The notes: generated by a model not told the origin, from the sequence alone. 64,000 nt of DNA from Vulcanimicrobiota bacterium (GCA_013036105.1 JAAXCX010000001.1:186001-250000), one strand, 5' to 3'. Positions 24,995 through 35,157 are shown, counted from the first letter of the stretch. Numbers and translations: made by a program.

Positions 24995-25807
24995 ATGTTA
25001 TACAGTATTACGAGCGCCGTGACAAGTTTTTACGTTGACGGAGCCGAGCTCGATGTCGCGACTGATGGCAACGGCGACGCGATCGTTCTGCTCCACGGGT
25101 TTCCGCTGACGCGCGAAATCTGGAATGCGCAGGCTTCGCAGCTCGCGCAAACGCATCGCGTGATCCGTCCCGATCTACGCGGCATGGGACGATCGAGCGC
25201 GCCCGACGGACCGTACTTGATGGAAACGTTGGCCGGCGATCTCGCGGCGATCTTAGACGCGATGACGATCGATCGCGCGACGATCGTGGGCCATTCGCTC
25301 GGCGGATTCGTCGCACTGGCGTTTGCGCGCATGTATACCGAGCGCGTTGCGCGATTAGCGCTGGTCTGCAGCCGCCTCGCGGCGGATTCGCCTGAAATGG
25401 CGGGCTTCCGGAACGATCTCGCCGATCGGCTGGAACGCGAAAACAGTATCGAGCCGGCGGTCGAAAATTATATTCCGAAGTTGTTTTCCGACCGGTCGCT
25501 GCAAGAAAATCTCGGCGCGGTCGAACACGCGCGCGCGATCGTGCGATCGAATTCTCCGCGCGGTGCCGCGGCGATGTTGCGGGGAATGGCGCAGCGGGTG
25601 GACTCCGACGACATTGCCGCGGATCTGGTGATGCCGGTGCTGATCGTCGCGGGCGCCGGCGACAAGGTCGTGCCGGTTTCGGAAGCGCAAACCGTGCGCG
25701 CCGCCTTTCCGGCGGCGCGGTTGGCGCTCATGAAAAACAGCGGGCATCTTCCGATGCTCGAGGAACCGGAGGCGCTCGCGGCCGAGTTGGCCGCGTTCGT
25801 TCGTTAG
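24995..25807 (+). CDS. alpha/beta hydrolase
   Basis: 270 residues from ATG 24995 (a TTG 9 bases earlier is also possible). Classic small alpha/beta hydrolase: LLHGFPLTREIW, PDLRGMGRSSAPDG, GHSLGGFVALAFARMY with the nucleophile Ser, AGAGDKVVP for the Asp and NSGHLPMLEEPE for the His. The set resembles 3-oxoadipate enol-lactonase and haloperoxidase-type hydrolases, but these residues do not fix a substrate. No signal peptide. It is divergent from the histone-like gene, and its stop overlaps the end of the small membrane protein gene (4 bases). Confidence 0.87.
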   Translation: MLYSITSAVTSFYVDGAELDVATDGNGDAIVLLHGFPLTREIWNAQASQLAQTHRVIRPDLRGMGRSSAPDGPYLMETLAGDLAAILDAMTIDRATIVGHSLGGFVALAFARMYTERVARLALVCSRLAADSPEMAGFRNDLADRLERENSIEPAVENYIPKLFSDRSLQENLGAVEHARAIVRSNSPRGAAAMLRGMAQRVDSDDIAADLVMPVLIVAGAGDKVVPVSEAQTVRAAFPAARLALMKNSGHLPMLEEPEALAAELAAFVR

Positions 25808-25998
25808 CCCCGGTAGCGGGTGATCGCTGCCGAAGCCGTGCGGCGCCGGAACAGATTCACAAGGAAGAGCACTCCGACGACGAGCGCTGCGATGATCAGC
25901 GCCGGTACGACGATGTGCACGACCAGGAACGAGACGACGAACAGCACGACGAGCACGGCGGCGACCAGGAGCGTTAAGCGCATGAAAAGACTGAGCAT
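25804..25998 (-). CDS. small two-helix membrane protein of unknown function
   Basis: 64 residues from the Met at 25998 (an upstream frame start would add a non-hydrophobic leader). Two adjacent hydrophobic stretches (RLTLLVAAVLVVLFVVSFLVVHIV and PALIIAALVVGVLFLVNLF) and a positive tail RRRTASAAITRYRG give an inner-membrane hairpin. No family recognised. It is convergent with the hydrolase and divergent from the secreted protein at 26060; expression is unproven. Confidence 0.5.
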   Translation of the reverse strand: MLSLFMRLTLLVAAVLVVLFVVSFLVVHIVVPALIIAALVVGVLFLVNLFRRRTASAAITRYRG

Positions 25999-26059
25999 GC
26001 CCCATACTACTGGGGAACCGGCTGACGGGTTTCGTCCTGGCCAAACCGAAGTTTCCGCC

Positions 26060-26809
26060 ATGAACCGACACCTTCATATACTCTGTGCGTTTGCTTTACT
26101 CTGCGGGCTTGCGAGCACTACCGCAGGCGCTCAACAGAAGCCGATGCGCCATCTGGCCTACACGTTCGACTGGACCAGCACGTCCGATCTCACCGTGCAC
26201 TCCTCAGGAATCGGCGAGGCAGGCGGCGGCACGGGCAGCGGCATGACGCATTATGGAGGCGGCAACAGCGACAAGGGCGCGATTACTGTCGACGTCATGG
26301 GCGTACAGCCCGACACGGGGCTAGTCGTCAGCATCGCAGAGCAGGGCCGCGGGGACCGCACGGCCGCGCCGGCAACGTGCGTCGTTTACGGTATCGGCAG
26401 CGTCATCTGCGATCCGAACGCCAAGGTCAATGAAGAAGAGATGTCTTTACTCCGCGTCCTCGGGCGCAATTTCGTGAACCCGTCCACAATCGATAGCAAC
26501 CACCACTGGCAGAATATCGAGAGCGGCGCCGGCGGTAAAGAAATCAACGATTACACGATCTCTCATGATAACCATGACGGCATGCTCAACATCGATTTCC
26601 AGCGCGTCCTTACCGTCGAGGGTGCGTCGGGCTACCGAGCCGATACACATGGCTCGCTCGTCTACAATAAGAACCTTAGCGTGCCGACGCAAGTTAAGGA
26701 AGATACCATCACGCGCACGCATCCCGGCCAAGGCCAGGATAACCGCGTCGAGCAGCAGCTGACCCTGACGCTGACGACCGACTCGCTCGCTCAAGCCGCC
26801 AACCCGTAG
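26060..26809 (+). CDS. secreted protein of unknown function
   Basis: 249 residues from ATG 26060 with a signal peptide (LHILCAFALLCGLASTTAGAQ). The mature chain is rich in Gly, Ser and Thr with alternating polar and hydrophobic residues and ends in a threonine-rich strand (QQLTLTLTTDSL), suggesting a beta-rich extracellular or periplasmic protein. I recognise no family. It stands alone, 28 bases before lhr. Its codon use is like its neighbours. Confidence 0.75.
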   Translation: MNRHLHILCAFALLCGLASTTAGAQQKPMRHLAYTFDWTSTSDLTVHSSGIGEAGGGTGSGMTHYGGGNSDKGAITVDVMGVQPDTGLVVSIAEQGRGDRTAAPATCVVYGIGSVICDPNAKVNEEEMSLLRVLGRNFVNPSTIDSNHHWQNIESGAGGKEINDYTISHDNHDGMLNIDFQRVLTVEGASGYRADTHGSLVYNKNLSVPTQVKEDTITRTHPGQGQDNRVEQQLTLTLTTDSLAQAANP

Positions 26810-26837
26810 CAGAGAGCGGCTCCGCGCCGTCGAACAG

Positions 26838-29501
26838 ATGTTCGTAACCATGGAGCCGCTTTTTGACGCGCTGCACCCTGAGGTCGCGCGCTGGTGCCGC
26901 GACGTCTTAAAGGAAGCCACAGAACCGCAGCGCGCAGCCATACCCCTGGGGCTCGAGCGCCGGAACGTGCTGGTTTCCTCGCCGACGGGCACCGGAAAGA
27001 CCCTCGCAGCCTTCTTGCCGGTCATCTCGGCCCTCGCGCACCGGCGCGACGAGGACCGGCTCTTTCCGCGGACTTTTGCCTTGTATATCTCGCCGCTGCG
27101 CGCGCTCGGCTACGACGTCGAGCATAACGTCCGCGGGCCGCTCCGCGAGATGGGTCTGCTGGAGCGCCCCAATTCGCCGCGCGCGCGGCTGCGCCGCGGC
27201 CGCATCCGTGAGACGCATATCCGAACGGGCGTCCGCACGGGAGATACGCCTAAGGACGAGCGCCGCCTGATGCTCTCCCGGCCGCCGCACATCTTGATGA
27301 CGACGCCGGAATCACTCGCAGTCATGCTGGCGATGGAGTCCTACCGCAAGACGCTGCGCACGGTCGAGACGGTCATCGTCGACGAAGTGCACGCTCTGGC
27401 GACCAACAAGCGCGGCGCGCAGCTCGCGCTGTTGCTCGAATCGCTCGAAGAGCTGGCCGAAGCGCCGTTCAACCGGATCGGACTTTCGGCGACCATCAGC
27501 CCGCTCGACCGGGTCGCCAAGTTTTTGGTGGGCACCGATCGCGAGTGCGAGATCGTCGACGCGCGCCGTCTGCGTTCCATATCGATCGATGTGCTGGCTC
27601 CGTTCCCCAACGCGATGGCGCCGCTGGCGACGGTCGCGCAGGCCGCCGCGCGGCTCACCCGCGACGAGCGCACGACGCTGGTCTTCACCAACGTGCGCAG
27701 CCAAGCGGAGTTGATCGCGCACGGTATGGCGCAGATCTTGGAACCGGAAAGTATCGAAGAAGTCAACGGGCAGACGCGCGAACGGCAGTACGATTCGCGC
27801 ATCGGCGTGCATCACAGCGCGCTCGAGCGCAACGTGCGCCATCGCGTTGAAGCCGCGCTGCGCGCGGGCAAACTGCGCACCGTCGTTTGCAGTTCCAGTC
27901 TTGAGCTGGGCGTGGATATCGGATTCATCGACCGCGCGGTCGTGATCGGCGGCGCGCGCGGCATGACGCCGACGCTGCAGCGCATCGGGCGCGCGGGGCA
28001 CCGTCCGGGGGCGGTCGCGCGCGGTACGGTGATCGCGCAAGATCGCGACGACATCATCGAAGCTGCCGCGACCAAACGCTGCATCGCGGACGCCATCCTG
28101 GAAGAGGCCGCGATTCCGCGAGCGCCGCTGGACGTGCTGGCACAATGGCTCGTCGGCAGCGTCTGCTACGATCGGCGCCTGGCGATCGACGATGCGCTGC
28201 GAATCGCGCGGCGCGCCTATCCCTTCGCGCAGCTCGAGCGCGGCGATCTGCTCGCATGCGCGCGCTATCTTTCCGGCGGCGGCGTGGGCGAAGACGAAGC
28301 GCACGTGCGGCGCTTAGGATTTGACGGCGAGGCGCTCTACGGACTCGGCCGCGAAGTCTGCGCTGCCTTCTTCGAAAACGTCGGCACGATTCCCGACGAG
28401 CAGCACGTCTCGGTGACGATCAAAGGCGCGCGTCACGCGATCGGTCGCGTCGAAGAGAGTTTCCTGAGCGAGATCCGTCAGGGCGATGTTTTCGTGCTCA
28501 ACGGCCGCACGTTGCGCGTCAAGGAACTCACGAGCACGGGCATTATCGTCGAACCGCACGCCGGCCGTCCGACGGTTCCGCAATGGAGCTCGCACTTGCG
28601 CGGCATTCCAACTGCGCTCGCCGCGGAGATTCATACGCTCCGCAACGGCGTGGCAGAACGCTTACGCTCAGATTGTCATCCTGAGCTTGTCGAAGGACCC
28701 CGAGGAGCGCCCGATAGGGCGCAAGTCGAGGGGAGCGCGCATGACTACCTTCGCACCCGCTATGGCCTTGAAGGTTTGGAAGCGGGACATGTGGTGCGGT
28801 ACATTGCCGAGCAAATCGCACTTTCCGATGTGCCGGATGCAACACATCCGGTCATCGAGATTTACCGCATCGACCGCAAGCAGTGCGCGGTTTTTCACAC
28901 CGGCGCGGGCCGGCGCATCAACGAAACGCTGGCGCGCGCGATTGCGACGCGGATTTTTTGGCAGATCCGCGCGAACGTGCAGCTGACCACCGACGACAAC
29001 GGCTTTCTGCTCACCTTGCCGGCGGGCAAGTCCATGCGCGACGAAACGTGGATAAACATGCTGCATGCGCACGACTTCGAAGGCGATCTGCTGGCCGGAC
29101 TGCGCAGTTCGCACTTGCTGCGCAATCAGTTCCGCCACGTGGCGAATACCGGGCTGCTGGTGCTGCGGCGCGCGGGCGGAAAGACGCTGCGCCGCCGCGC
29201 GCTTTCATGGAACTCGCAGCGCATATTCGAGCGCATATTTGCAAGCGATCGCGATTTTCCGCTGCTGCGCGAAACGCTGCGCACGGTGACGCGCGATCTG
29301 CTCGATGCGCCGGGCGCGCTTGCCTATCTGGAATCGATCGAGCATCCGGTCCGGGTCTTTCACCCCAAAGCCGCCACGCCGTTCACGTTCGGCATCATCA
29401 CGTCGAGTTTCGGCGACGCGGTCGTGCTGGACGATCGCTCGAGCATGGTCGAGGCGCTGCATCAGCGCGTGCAGGAAGTGGTGGAACGCCGTGCTTCGTG
29501 A
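26838..29501 (+). CDS. lhr: Lhr-like DEXH box helicase, ligase-associated DNA repair
   Basis: 887 residues. Superfamily 2 motifs: SPTGTGKT (I), DEVHALATNKRGAQLALLLESL (II plus the Lhr extension), GLSATIS (III), TLVFTNVRSQAEL (IV), SSLELGVDIG (V) and QRIGRAGHRPG (VI). The long winged-helix/beta region after motif VI is typical of Lhr, an ATP-dependent 3' to 5' translocase tied to DNA repair. It overlaps the downstream metallophosphoesterase by 11 bases, the standard Lhr-PdeM pairing. Residues about 612-636 are a translated repeat (DCHPELVEGPRGAPDRAQVEG), an in-frame insertion in the C-terminal region. The ligase and exonuclease partners are at 41.6-44.4 kb. Confidence 0.95.
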   Translation: MFVTMEPLFDALHPEVARWCRDVLKEATEPQRAAIPLGLERRNVLVSSPTGTGKTLAAFLPVISALAHRRDEDRLFPRTFALYISPLRALGYDVEHNVRGPLREMGLLERPNSPRARLRRGRIRETHIRTGVRTGDTPKDERRLMLSRPPHILMTTPESLAVMLAMESYRKTLRTVETVIVDEVHALATNKRGAQLALLLESLEELAEAPFNRIGLSATISPLDRVAKFLVGTDRECEIVDARRLRSISIDVLAPFPNAMAPLATVAQAAARLTRDERTTLVFTNVRSQAELIAHGMAQILEPESIEEVNGQTRERQYDSRIGVHHSALERNVRHRVEAALRAGKLRTVVCSSSLELGVDIGFIDRAVVIGGARGMTPTLQRIGRAGHRPGAVARGTVIAQDRDDIIEAAATKRCIADAILEEAAIPRAPLDVLAQWLVGSVCYDRRLAIDDALRIARRAYPFAQLERGDLLACARYLSGGGVGEDEAHVRRLGFDGEALYGLGREVCAAFFENVGTIPDEQHVSVTIKGARHAIGRVEESFLSEIRQGDVFVLNGRTLRVKELTSTGIIVEPHAGRPTVPQWSSHLRGIPTALAAEIHTLRNGVAERLRSDCHPELVEGPRGAPDRAQVEGSAHDYLRTRYGLEGLEAGHVVRYIAEQIALSDVPDATHPVIEIYRIDRKQCAVFHTGAGRRINETLARAIATRIFWQIRANVQLTTDDNGFLLTLPAGKSMRDETWINMLHAHDFEGDLLAGLRSSHLLRNQFRHVANTGLLVLRRAGGKTLRRRALSWNSQRIFERIFASDRDFPLLRETLRTVTRDLLDAPGALAYLESIEHPVRVFHPKAATPFTFGIITSSFGDAVVLDDRSSMVEALHQRVQEVVERRAS
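28674..28745. repeat. REP/CHPELVEG-type element inserted in frame in lhr
   Basis: About 72 bases with GTCAT and ATGAC ends in inverted orientation and a perfect internal hairpin at 28707-28722 (GCGCCC, loop GATA, GGGCGC). It is a multiple of three and lacks stops in the lhr frame, so the reading frame continues through it. The left 25 bases recur at 16279-16303. Confidence 0.75.
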
Positions 29502-30252
29502 ATCGGCCGCGCGTAGCGCGCAGCTGGCCGAGGGAATCGACGCCGTCGCGCCCGGATTGCTTTGGGTGCGCGAAACGCGGACTATTGTTGCGGCCGACGC
29601 GCACCTTGCCTACGAAGACGTCATCGGCGGGGCGCTGCCGACCTGGAGCACCGGCGACGCAATCTCGGTGCTGCAGAAGGCGGCGTTAGAATTTGGCGCG
29701 CGCGAGTTTCTTTTTCTGGGCGACATAATCCACGGCGCACGCATGAGCGATGGCGCGGCGCGCGAGGTGCAGTCGGGGCTGGAGCGCCTGCGCGCGCTTG
29801 CGACCGTCACGCTGGTTGCGGGCAACCATGAAGGGCACACGCGTGGCGCCGATGTGCTCGGCGACACGGTCGAATATGCCGAACGCTCCGGCTGGTTAAT
29901 GATCCACGGTGACCAGCCCTCGCTCTCGAGGGCCGGGGTGATCATCGGGCATTTACACCCGAGCATTCGAAGCAACGGGACGTCGGCACCGGTGTTTCTT
30001 GCTGGACCGCGTATCATCGTTGTGCCGGCGCTAACGGCGTACTCAGAAGGCCTGGATGTCTGCGGCGATGATTGTTTCGAAGCGCTCCAAGCATTTGGCG
30101 CGACCTCGCGCAACGAGCTGCAAGTTGTCGCCGCGACGCATGACCTCGTCTACCCGCTGGGAACCGTCTCGGGCTTGCGGCAAGAACTTCGACGTCCGTC
30201 GCAGCCGCCGCAGCACCGCTACCGCCGAAAATTTTTGCGTCCGGATCGCTAG
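29491..30252 (+). CDS. pdeM: ligase-associated metallophosphoesterase, PdeM type
   Basis: 253 residues from GTG 29491, which lies 11 bases inside the end of lhr. Calcineurin-like motifs: AADAHLAYED (D-x-H), FLGDIIHGARMS (GD), VAGNHEGH (GNHE), IHGDQPS and IIGHLHPS (GHxH) hold the metal ligands. PdeM proteins accompany Lhr, an ATP-dependent ligase and an MBL exonuclease in a DNA damage response set. The C-terminal 60 residues after GLDVCGDDC are variable and end in a basic tail (PSQPPQHRYRRKFLRPDR). Nuclease or phosphodiesterase action is inferred from the family. Confidence 0.88.
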   Translation: MLRESAARSAQLAEGIDAVAPGLLWVRETRTIVAADAHLAYEDVIGGALPTWSTGDAISVLQKAALEFGAREFLFLGDIIHGARMSDGAAREVQSGLERLRALATVTLVAGNHEGHTRGADVLGDTVEYAERSGWLMIHGDQPSLSRAGVIIGHLHPSIRSNGTSAPVFLAGPRIIVVPALTAYSEGLDVCGDDCFEALQAFGATSRNELQVVAATHDLVYPLGTVSGLRQELRRPSQPPQHRYRRKFLRPDR

Positions 30253-30271
30253 CGGGGCGCGCTGGAATGCG

Positions 30272-30811
30272 CTAGCGCAGGCGGTCCAGCATCAGATAGA
30301 TCGACGCGACATGCGCGACCGAGTCGATCGTGCCGTCGCGCACGTAACCGTGCAACTCCTCGAGCGTCGCCAACTCAACGATAATATCTTCGCCCAGACC
30401 GAGATGCTGTTTCCCCGCGCGCGTGACGTTCGGCGCATAAAACAGGTGCGCGACGGTGTCGGCGTTCGTCGGATCGGTGCAAAAGCTATGCGCGTGTTCC
30501 ATGTCGCCTTCGTAGCCGGTCTCTTCGGAAAACTCGCGTTTTGCGGTCTCCAGCGGCTGCTCGCCCGGATCGATCGCGCCGGCGGGCAGCTCCAACAACA
30601 CTCGGTCAATGCCGTATTTGTATTGCCGGACCAGGACGACGCGCCGGTCGGGCGTCAACGCGAATATCACGACGAAGCCGCGGCTTTCGCGAACGTAGTA
30701 CTCCTCGATGGTTCGCCCGTCGGGAAGTTCGATCCGGTCCTTGCGCAAACGCAAGTGTTCGGTGTCGACGACGAACGACGAAGAAGTTACGCGCCAGCGC
30801 GATTCGCTCAT
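30272..30811 (-). CDS. Nudix hydrolase, ADP-ribose pyrophosphatase-like
   Basis: 179 residues from ATG 30811. A complete Nudix box is present, GAIDPGEQPLETAKREFSEETG (shown in outline: G-x5-E-x7-RE-x2-EE-x-G), which binds the metal cluster. The layout, with a short N-terminal beta part and no extra domain, resembles ADP-ribose pyrophosphatases (NudF/MutT-like). It would hydrolyse nucleoside diphosphate-linked compounds. The gene is divergent from the dehydrogenase gene of the catabolic operon (about 50 bases between starts) and convergent with pdeM. Confidence 0.9.
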   Translation of the reverse strand: MSESRWRVTSSSFVVDTEHLRLRKDRIELPDGRTIEEYYVRESRGFVVIFALTPDRRVVLVRQYKYGIDRVLLELPAGAIDPGEQPLETAKREFSEETGYEGDMEHAHSFCTDPTNADTVAHLFYAPNVTRAGKQHLGLGEDIIVELATLEELHGYVRDGTIDSVAHVASIYLMLDRLR

Positions 30812-30863
30812 TACCGCTCCGGTTTCGGCATGGACCGCGGGCGTCCCCGAACAAAGAGTAAGC

Positions 30864-32492
30864 GTGATTACAGTAGTGATCGGGGGCGGGACCATGGGCG
30901 CGGGCATTGCGGCCGTCGCAGCGCTGGCCGGCGACGGCGTCGCGTTGATCGAGCCGGACGCGTCCGCCCGCGAACGGGCTCGCAGCCTCATCGCACGTGC
31001 GGCAACCGACCGCGCGGGCAATGTGCAATACTATGAAGCGATTCCAGCGGGACTGCAAGCCGGCCTCGCGATCGAGGCCGTGCCCGAGCGCCTCGACCTG
31101 AAACGATCGGTCTTTGCCGCGCTCGCGCGAGCGCTCGGGCCGCGAGCGTTACTTGCCACCAACACGTCGTCACTTTCAGTGAGCGAGATCGCTCAGGGAG
31201 TAGAGCATCCCGAGCGCGTGCTCGGCCTGCATTTCTTCAATCCGCCCACCGCGATGAAGCTTGTCGAAATCGTGCGCGGCGAACGAACGAGTGATGAGGC
31301 CATAGAGCGCGCGTGCAATGAAGCGGAGCGTTTTGGAAAAACCGCAGTCGTAACCGCCGACACTCCTGGTTTCATCGTGAACCGGGTCGCCCGTCCGTTC
31401 TACCTTCAGGCGATGCGCGCTTACGACGCCGGCGCCGGTACATTGGAAGAATTGGATCTCTTAGCGCGCGGAGCGGGCTTTCGCATGGGTCCGTTCGAGC
31501 TGATGGATCTGATCGGGCTCGACGTGAACCTCGCGACGTCGGAGTCAATTTACGAACGCACCGGAGCCAAACGCCTCGAACCCGTGCCGCTGCAGCGCGA
31601 AATGGTGTCGGCCGGAAAATTGGGACGCAAGAGCGGCGCGGGCTTCTATGATTACAGCAAGGGAAAGCCGGTTCACGACGATGCGCCGCCGGCGCCGCCT
31701 TCCGGCATCAACCAAGACGAAAAAGTTCTCATCATCGGTCTTACCAACGTCGCCATCGAATTGCGGGAAGCGCTCGACAAAACGTACACGCACGTAAACG
31801 TCTGTGAAAATCCCGAAGCAGTTGAAGCGATGCCGCTGGATTCCACGGTCGTCATTGACGGTGGCGACGGCGTGAGCGATCGCGGTTCATTCATCGCCGA
31901 ACTGGAGCGGCTCTTTGCTTCCGAGACTGTGATTCTCGTTGACGCCTATGCAACCGATCTTGCCGCGCTTTCCCGGCGGTTGCGCCATCCGGAGAGGATT
32001 GTGGGCTTCGGGTTGCTCGGATCGCTTGCGAGCCAGAACGCCGTCGAGATCGTCGATGCAGAAGAAACGAGCGACGATGCCCTCGAACTCGCGCAAGAAC
32101 TTTTTGAATCTATTGGCAAGCGCGTGATCTTCGTCGGGAACACTCCAGGCCTATTTCTGGGCCGCACGGTGGGATCGATTGTCAATGAAGCGGTCTGCGT
32201 GGTGCAGGAAGACGTCGCGACGCCCGACGACGTCGACGTTGCGATGCAGTTGGGAACGAACTATCCGCTGGGCCCGATTGCCTGGGGACGCGAAATCGGC
32301 GCGGACCGGATTGCGCGCATCCTGCAGCGGCTCGCCGGCGCCGAAGGTGCAGCTTTCGCGCCGCACCGCGCGTTGTGGGTGTTGGATGTCGAAAGCGAAC
32401 AAGATCCGATGGATGTAGCCGTGGCCGAGGGAGTCGTTGAATCAAAGCCTAACACCGGCATAATCGGTTATCCCGGAATAACGCCGTTTTGA
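30864..32492 (+). CDS. 3-hydroxyacyl-CoA dehydrogenase, PaaH type
   Basis: 542 residues from GTG 30864. Rossmann start [13 protein letters not shown], then the His123-containing [15 protein letters not shown] and the [12 protein letters not shown] motif of L-3-hydroxyacyl-CoA dehydrogenases. A first helical domain ([13 protein letters not shown]) and a second, repeated half (about residues 290-542, with [18 protein letters not shown]) make the doubled C-terminus seen in PaaH. It oxidises a 3-hydroxyacyl-CoA with NAD, as in the lower phenylacetate/benzoyl-CoA pathways. It is the first gene of the catabolic operon; the TGA overlaps the thiolase TTG (TTGA). Confidence 0.9.
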   Translation: MITVVIGGGTMGAGIAAVAALAGDGVALIEPDASARERARSLIARAATDRAGNVQYYEAIPAGLQAGLAIEAVPERLDLKRSVFAALARALGPRALLATNTSSLSVSEIAQGVEHPERVLGLHFFNPPTAMKLVEIVRGERTSDEAIERACNEAERFGKTAVVTADTPGFIVNRVARPFYLQAMRAYDAGAGTLEELDLLARGAGFRMGPFELMDLIGLDVNLATSESIYERTGAKRLEPVPLQREMVSAGKLGRKSGAGFYDYSKGKPVHDDAPPAPPSGINQDEKVLIIGLTNVAIELREALDKTYTHVNVCENPEAVEAMPLDSTVVIDGGDGVSDRGSFIAELERLFASETVILVDAYATDLAALSRRLRHPERIVGFGLLGSLASQNAVEIVDAEETSDDALELAQELFESIGKRVIFVGNTPGLFLGRTVGSIVNEAVCVVQEDVATPDDVDVAMQLGTNYPLGPIAWGREIGADRIARILQRLAGAEGAAFAPHRALWVLDVESEQDPMDVAVAEGVVESKPNTGIIGYPGITPF

Positions 32493-33664
32493 GCGCGCGC
32501 GAAGTGGTCGTCATCGACGCGGTGCGCACGCCGATCGGAAGATACGGCGGTGCGCTGGCACACGTTCGCCCCGACGATCTCGCGGCGCTCGTCATAAAAT
32601 CTGTCGTCGACCGCACCGGCGTCGACCCTAAAAAAATCGAGGACGTCTTTTTCGGCGCGGCCAACCAAGCCGGCGAGGACAACCGCAACGTCGCGCGTAT
32701 GGCTGCGCTGCTGGCGGGACTGCCCGTTGAAACAGCGGGCGCCACGATGAACCGCTTGTGCGGCAGCAGCCTGCAGGCCATCAACTCGGCCGCGCACGCG
32801 ATCGCCTACGGCGAAAGCGATGCGGTGATCGCGGGCGGCGTCGAGTCCATGACGCGCGCGCCCTTCGTTCAGCTGAAAGCGGAAAAGCCGTTCGCGCGCG
32901 CCCCCGAGCTCTACGATACGACTTTGGGTTGGCGCATGGTCAATCCGCGCATGCAAGAGATGTATCCGCCGGTTTCGCTGGGCGAAACGGCGGAGAACGT
33001 CGCCGAGCGTTATCAGATTTCGCGTGAGGAGCAAGACCGCTTCGCCTACGAGTCACAGATGCGCGCAAGAGCTGCGGTTGCGAAAAACGCATTCGCCGAG
33101 GAGCTCGTCGCGGTTGGTGATGTCGCAGCCGACGAGCACCCGCGTCCCGACACCACCCTCGAGGCTTTGTCGAAACTCAAGCCCGCATTCAAAACAAACG
33201 GCACGGTAACGGCCGGGAACTCGTCGGGGATAAACGATGGCGCCGCGGCACTGCTGCTCTGCGAAGCGGATGCCGCCAGAAAACTTGGATTGAAACCGAT
33301 TGCGCGAATCGTTGCGACCGCCGCCGCCGGCGTCCATCCCGATTACATGGGCTTGGGTCCGATCCCGGCGACACGGAAAGCCCTCGCGCACGCGGGCCTG
33401 AGCGTCGCGGATCTCGACCTCGTCGAGATAAACGAAGCGTTCGCGTCGCAATCCATTGCGTGCTTACGCGACCTGGAGATCGACCCGGCGAGGGCGAATC
33501 CTAACGGCGGCGCGATCGCGCTTGGACACCCGCTCGGTGCAAGCGGCGCGCGTATCGCGACGACGCTGCTGCACGAGCTGCGCCGTCGCGGAGGGCGCTA
33601 TGGCTTGGCAACCATGTGCATCGGCGTGGGTCAAGGGATCAGTACGGTTTTTGAAAGGCTTTGA
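32489..33664 (+). CDS. acetyl-CoA acyltransferase (thiolase), beta-ketoadipyl-CoA type
   Basis: 391 residues starting at TTG, overlapping the dehydrogenase stop. Thiolase motifs: C91 in [10 protein letters not shown], the [19 protein letters not shown] block with His347, and C377 in MCIGVGQG. The N-terminus [16 protein letters not shown] is standard. It would cleave a 3-oxoacyl-CoA to acetyl-CoA, fitting a PaaJ/PcaF-like last step. The following aldehyde dehydrogenase starts at the base of its TGA (ATG at 33664), so the operon is tightly coupled. Confidence 0.93.
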   Translation: MSAREVVVIDAVRTPIGRYGGALAHVRPDDLAALVIKSVVDRTGVDPKKIEDVFFGAANQAGEDNRNVARMAALLAGLPVETAGATMNRLCGSSLQAINSAAHAIAYGESDAVIAGGVESMTRAPFVQLKAEKPFARAPELYDTTLGWRMVNPRMQEMYPPVSLGETAENVAERYQISREEQDRFAYESQMRARAAVAKNAFAEELVAVGDVAADEHPRPDTTLEALSKLKPAFKTNGTVTAGNSSGINDGAAALLLCEADAARKLGLKPIARIVATAAAGVHPDYMGLGPIPATRKALAHAGLSVADLDLVEINEAFASQSIACLRDLEIDPARANPNGGAIALGHPLGASGARIATTLLHELRRRGGRYGLATMCIGVGQGISTVFERL

Positions 33665-35157
33665 TGGCGGTAACTGCAGCGGCGAATAAGACTCAACTCT
33701 TCATCGGAAATCAGTGGGGCGGCGCATCGGACGGCGCCACCTACGACGACACCAATCCCGCCACCGGTGCTGTCCTCGCGCAAGTCGCCAACGCCTCGGC
33801 CGGCGACGTCGACCGCGCCGTAAAGTCGGCGCGCGAAGCTTTCGAGCGCGGCAAGTGGGCGACGATGGCCGCTTCGCGCCGCGCGAAGATCATCTATAAA
33901 ATGGCGCAATTGATTGGCGAGCGCGCCGCCGGCATCGCGTTGCTGGAAGTTCGCGACAACGGCAAAACGCTGGGCACTGCCAAGGGCGAGGTGGGTGCGA
34001 TAGTGGATTGCTTTGAGTTTTACGCGGGCGCCGCAACCAAAAATTATGGCAACAGCTTGCCCGGCCCGATGCCGAATTATCTCGCGCAGACGGTGCGCGA
34101 GGCCGTCGGCGTCGTCGGCGCGATTGTGCCGTGGAATTTTCCGCTGTTGCTCGCGTCGTGGAAAGTCGCGCCGGCATTGGCGGCGGGCTGCACCATCGTG
34201 CTCAAGCCTGCGGGGCAAACGCCGCTCACTGCGCTCGAGCTCGCGAAGATTGCGCTCGAAGCCGGTTTGCCCGAAGGCGTGCTGAACGTCATCACCGGCG
34301 AAGGCCGCGATCTCGGCCAAGCGATCGTCGAACATCCCGGCATCGATAAGATCGCGTTCACGGGAAGCACCGCAACCGGAAAACGCGTCGCTGCGACGGC
34401 CGCGCAAACAGTCAAACGCGTTACGCTCGAATTGGGCGGAAAGTCACCCTCGCTGGTCTTCGATGACGCCGACGTCACGCAAGCCGTCAACGGCGCGCTC
34501 TACGGCATCTTTTATAACGCCGGCCAGTGCTGCGAAGCGCGCTCGCGCCTGCTCGTGCAAGAGAACGTCGCCGATGAGTTTATCGCCGCATTCACGGAAA
34601 AGGCGGCCAAACTGCGCGTCGGCAATCCGGAGGACGCGCAGACGCAGATCGGCGCCATCACGACGCAGGAGCAGTACGACAAAATCAAGTCCTACTGCGA
34701 GATCGGCGCGGGCGAAGGCGCGACGCTGTTGCTCGGCGGCGGCCCGGCCGACATCGGCGAGGGTTTTGAGGAAGGGAAGTTCTGGAAGGTCAGCGCGTAC
34801 GAAACGCAGCCGTCGCACCGCCTTTCGCGCGAAGAAGTCTTCGGGCCGGTCGCGAGCATCACGCGCTTTAAGAATGAAGCCGAGGCAATCGCACTGGCCA
34901 ACGATAGCGAGTACGGACTCTCGGCCACGATTTGGTCGCAAAACATCGGGCGCGCCAACCGCGCCGCCAAAGCGCTGCGTACGGGCACGGTCGCGGTCAA
35001 TACGCCTTACGCGGTCTTCCCCGGCATTCCGTTCGGCGGATACAAGCAATCCGGCTACGGCCGCGAATTAGGCATAGAGACGATGGCCGCGTATTCGGAG
35101 ACAAAAAGTATCATTACATACATCGGCGAGAAGCCGATCGATCCGTTTGGAGTTTGA
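33664..35157 (+). CDS. aldehyde dehydrogenase
   Basis: 497 residues from ATG 33664 (the overlapping TTG one codon earlier is not needed). All family hallmarks: GAIVPWNFPLLL, KPAGQTPLTAL, FTGSTATGKRV (NAD loop), the Glu of LELGGKSP, the catalytic cysteine in NAGQCCEARSRL and the FGPVASI block. In the neighbourhood of a BoxB-like gene it would fit the semialdehyde dehydrogenase step (BoxD/PaaZ-like), although betaine-aldehyde-type enzymes look alike. The stop is followed in the same frame by a coding-like stretch (see the next entry). Confidence 0.93.
   Translation: MAVTAAANKTQLFIGNQWGGASDGATYDDTNPATGAVLAQVANASAGDVDRAVKSAREAFERGKWATMAASRRAKIIYKMAQLIGERAAGIALLEVRDNGKTLGTAKGEVGAIVDCFEFYAGAATKNYGNSLPGPMPNYLAQTVREAVGVVGAIVPWNFPLLLASWKVAPALAAGCTIVLKPAGQTPLTALELAKIALEAGLPEGVLNVITGEGRDLGQAIVEHPGIDKIAFTGSTATGKRVAATAAQTVKRVTLELGGKSPSLVFDDADVTQAVNGALYGIFYNAGQCCEARSRLLVQENVADEFIAAFTEKAAKLRVGNPEDAQTQIGAITTQEQYDKIKSYCEIGAGEGATLLLGGGPADIGEGFEEGKFWKVSAYETQPSHRLSREEVFGPVASITRFKNEAEAIALANDSEYGLSATIWSQNIGRANRAAKALRTGTVAVNTPYAVFPGIPFGGYKQSGYGRELGIETMAAYSETKSIITYIGEKPIDPFGV

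Noticed and set aside
35155-35157. TGA of the aldehyde dehydrogenase read as selenocysteine
   Set aside because: No SECIS-like hairpin is evident directly after the codon and aldehyde dehydrogenases end here; kept only as an open question about the small frame.
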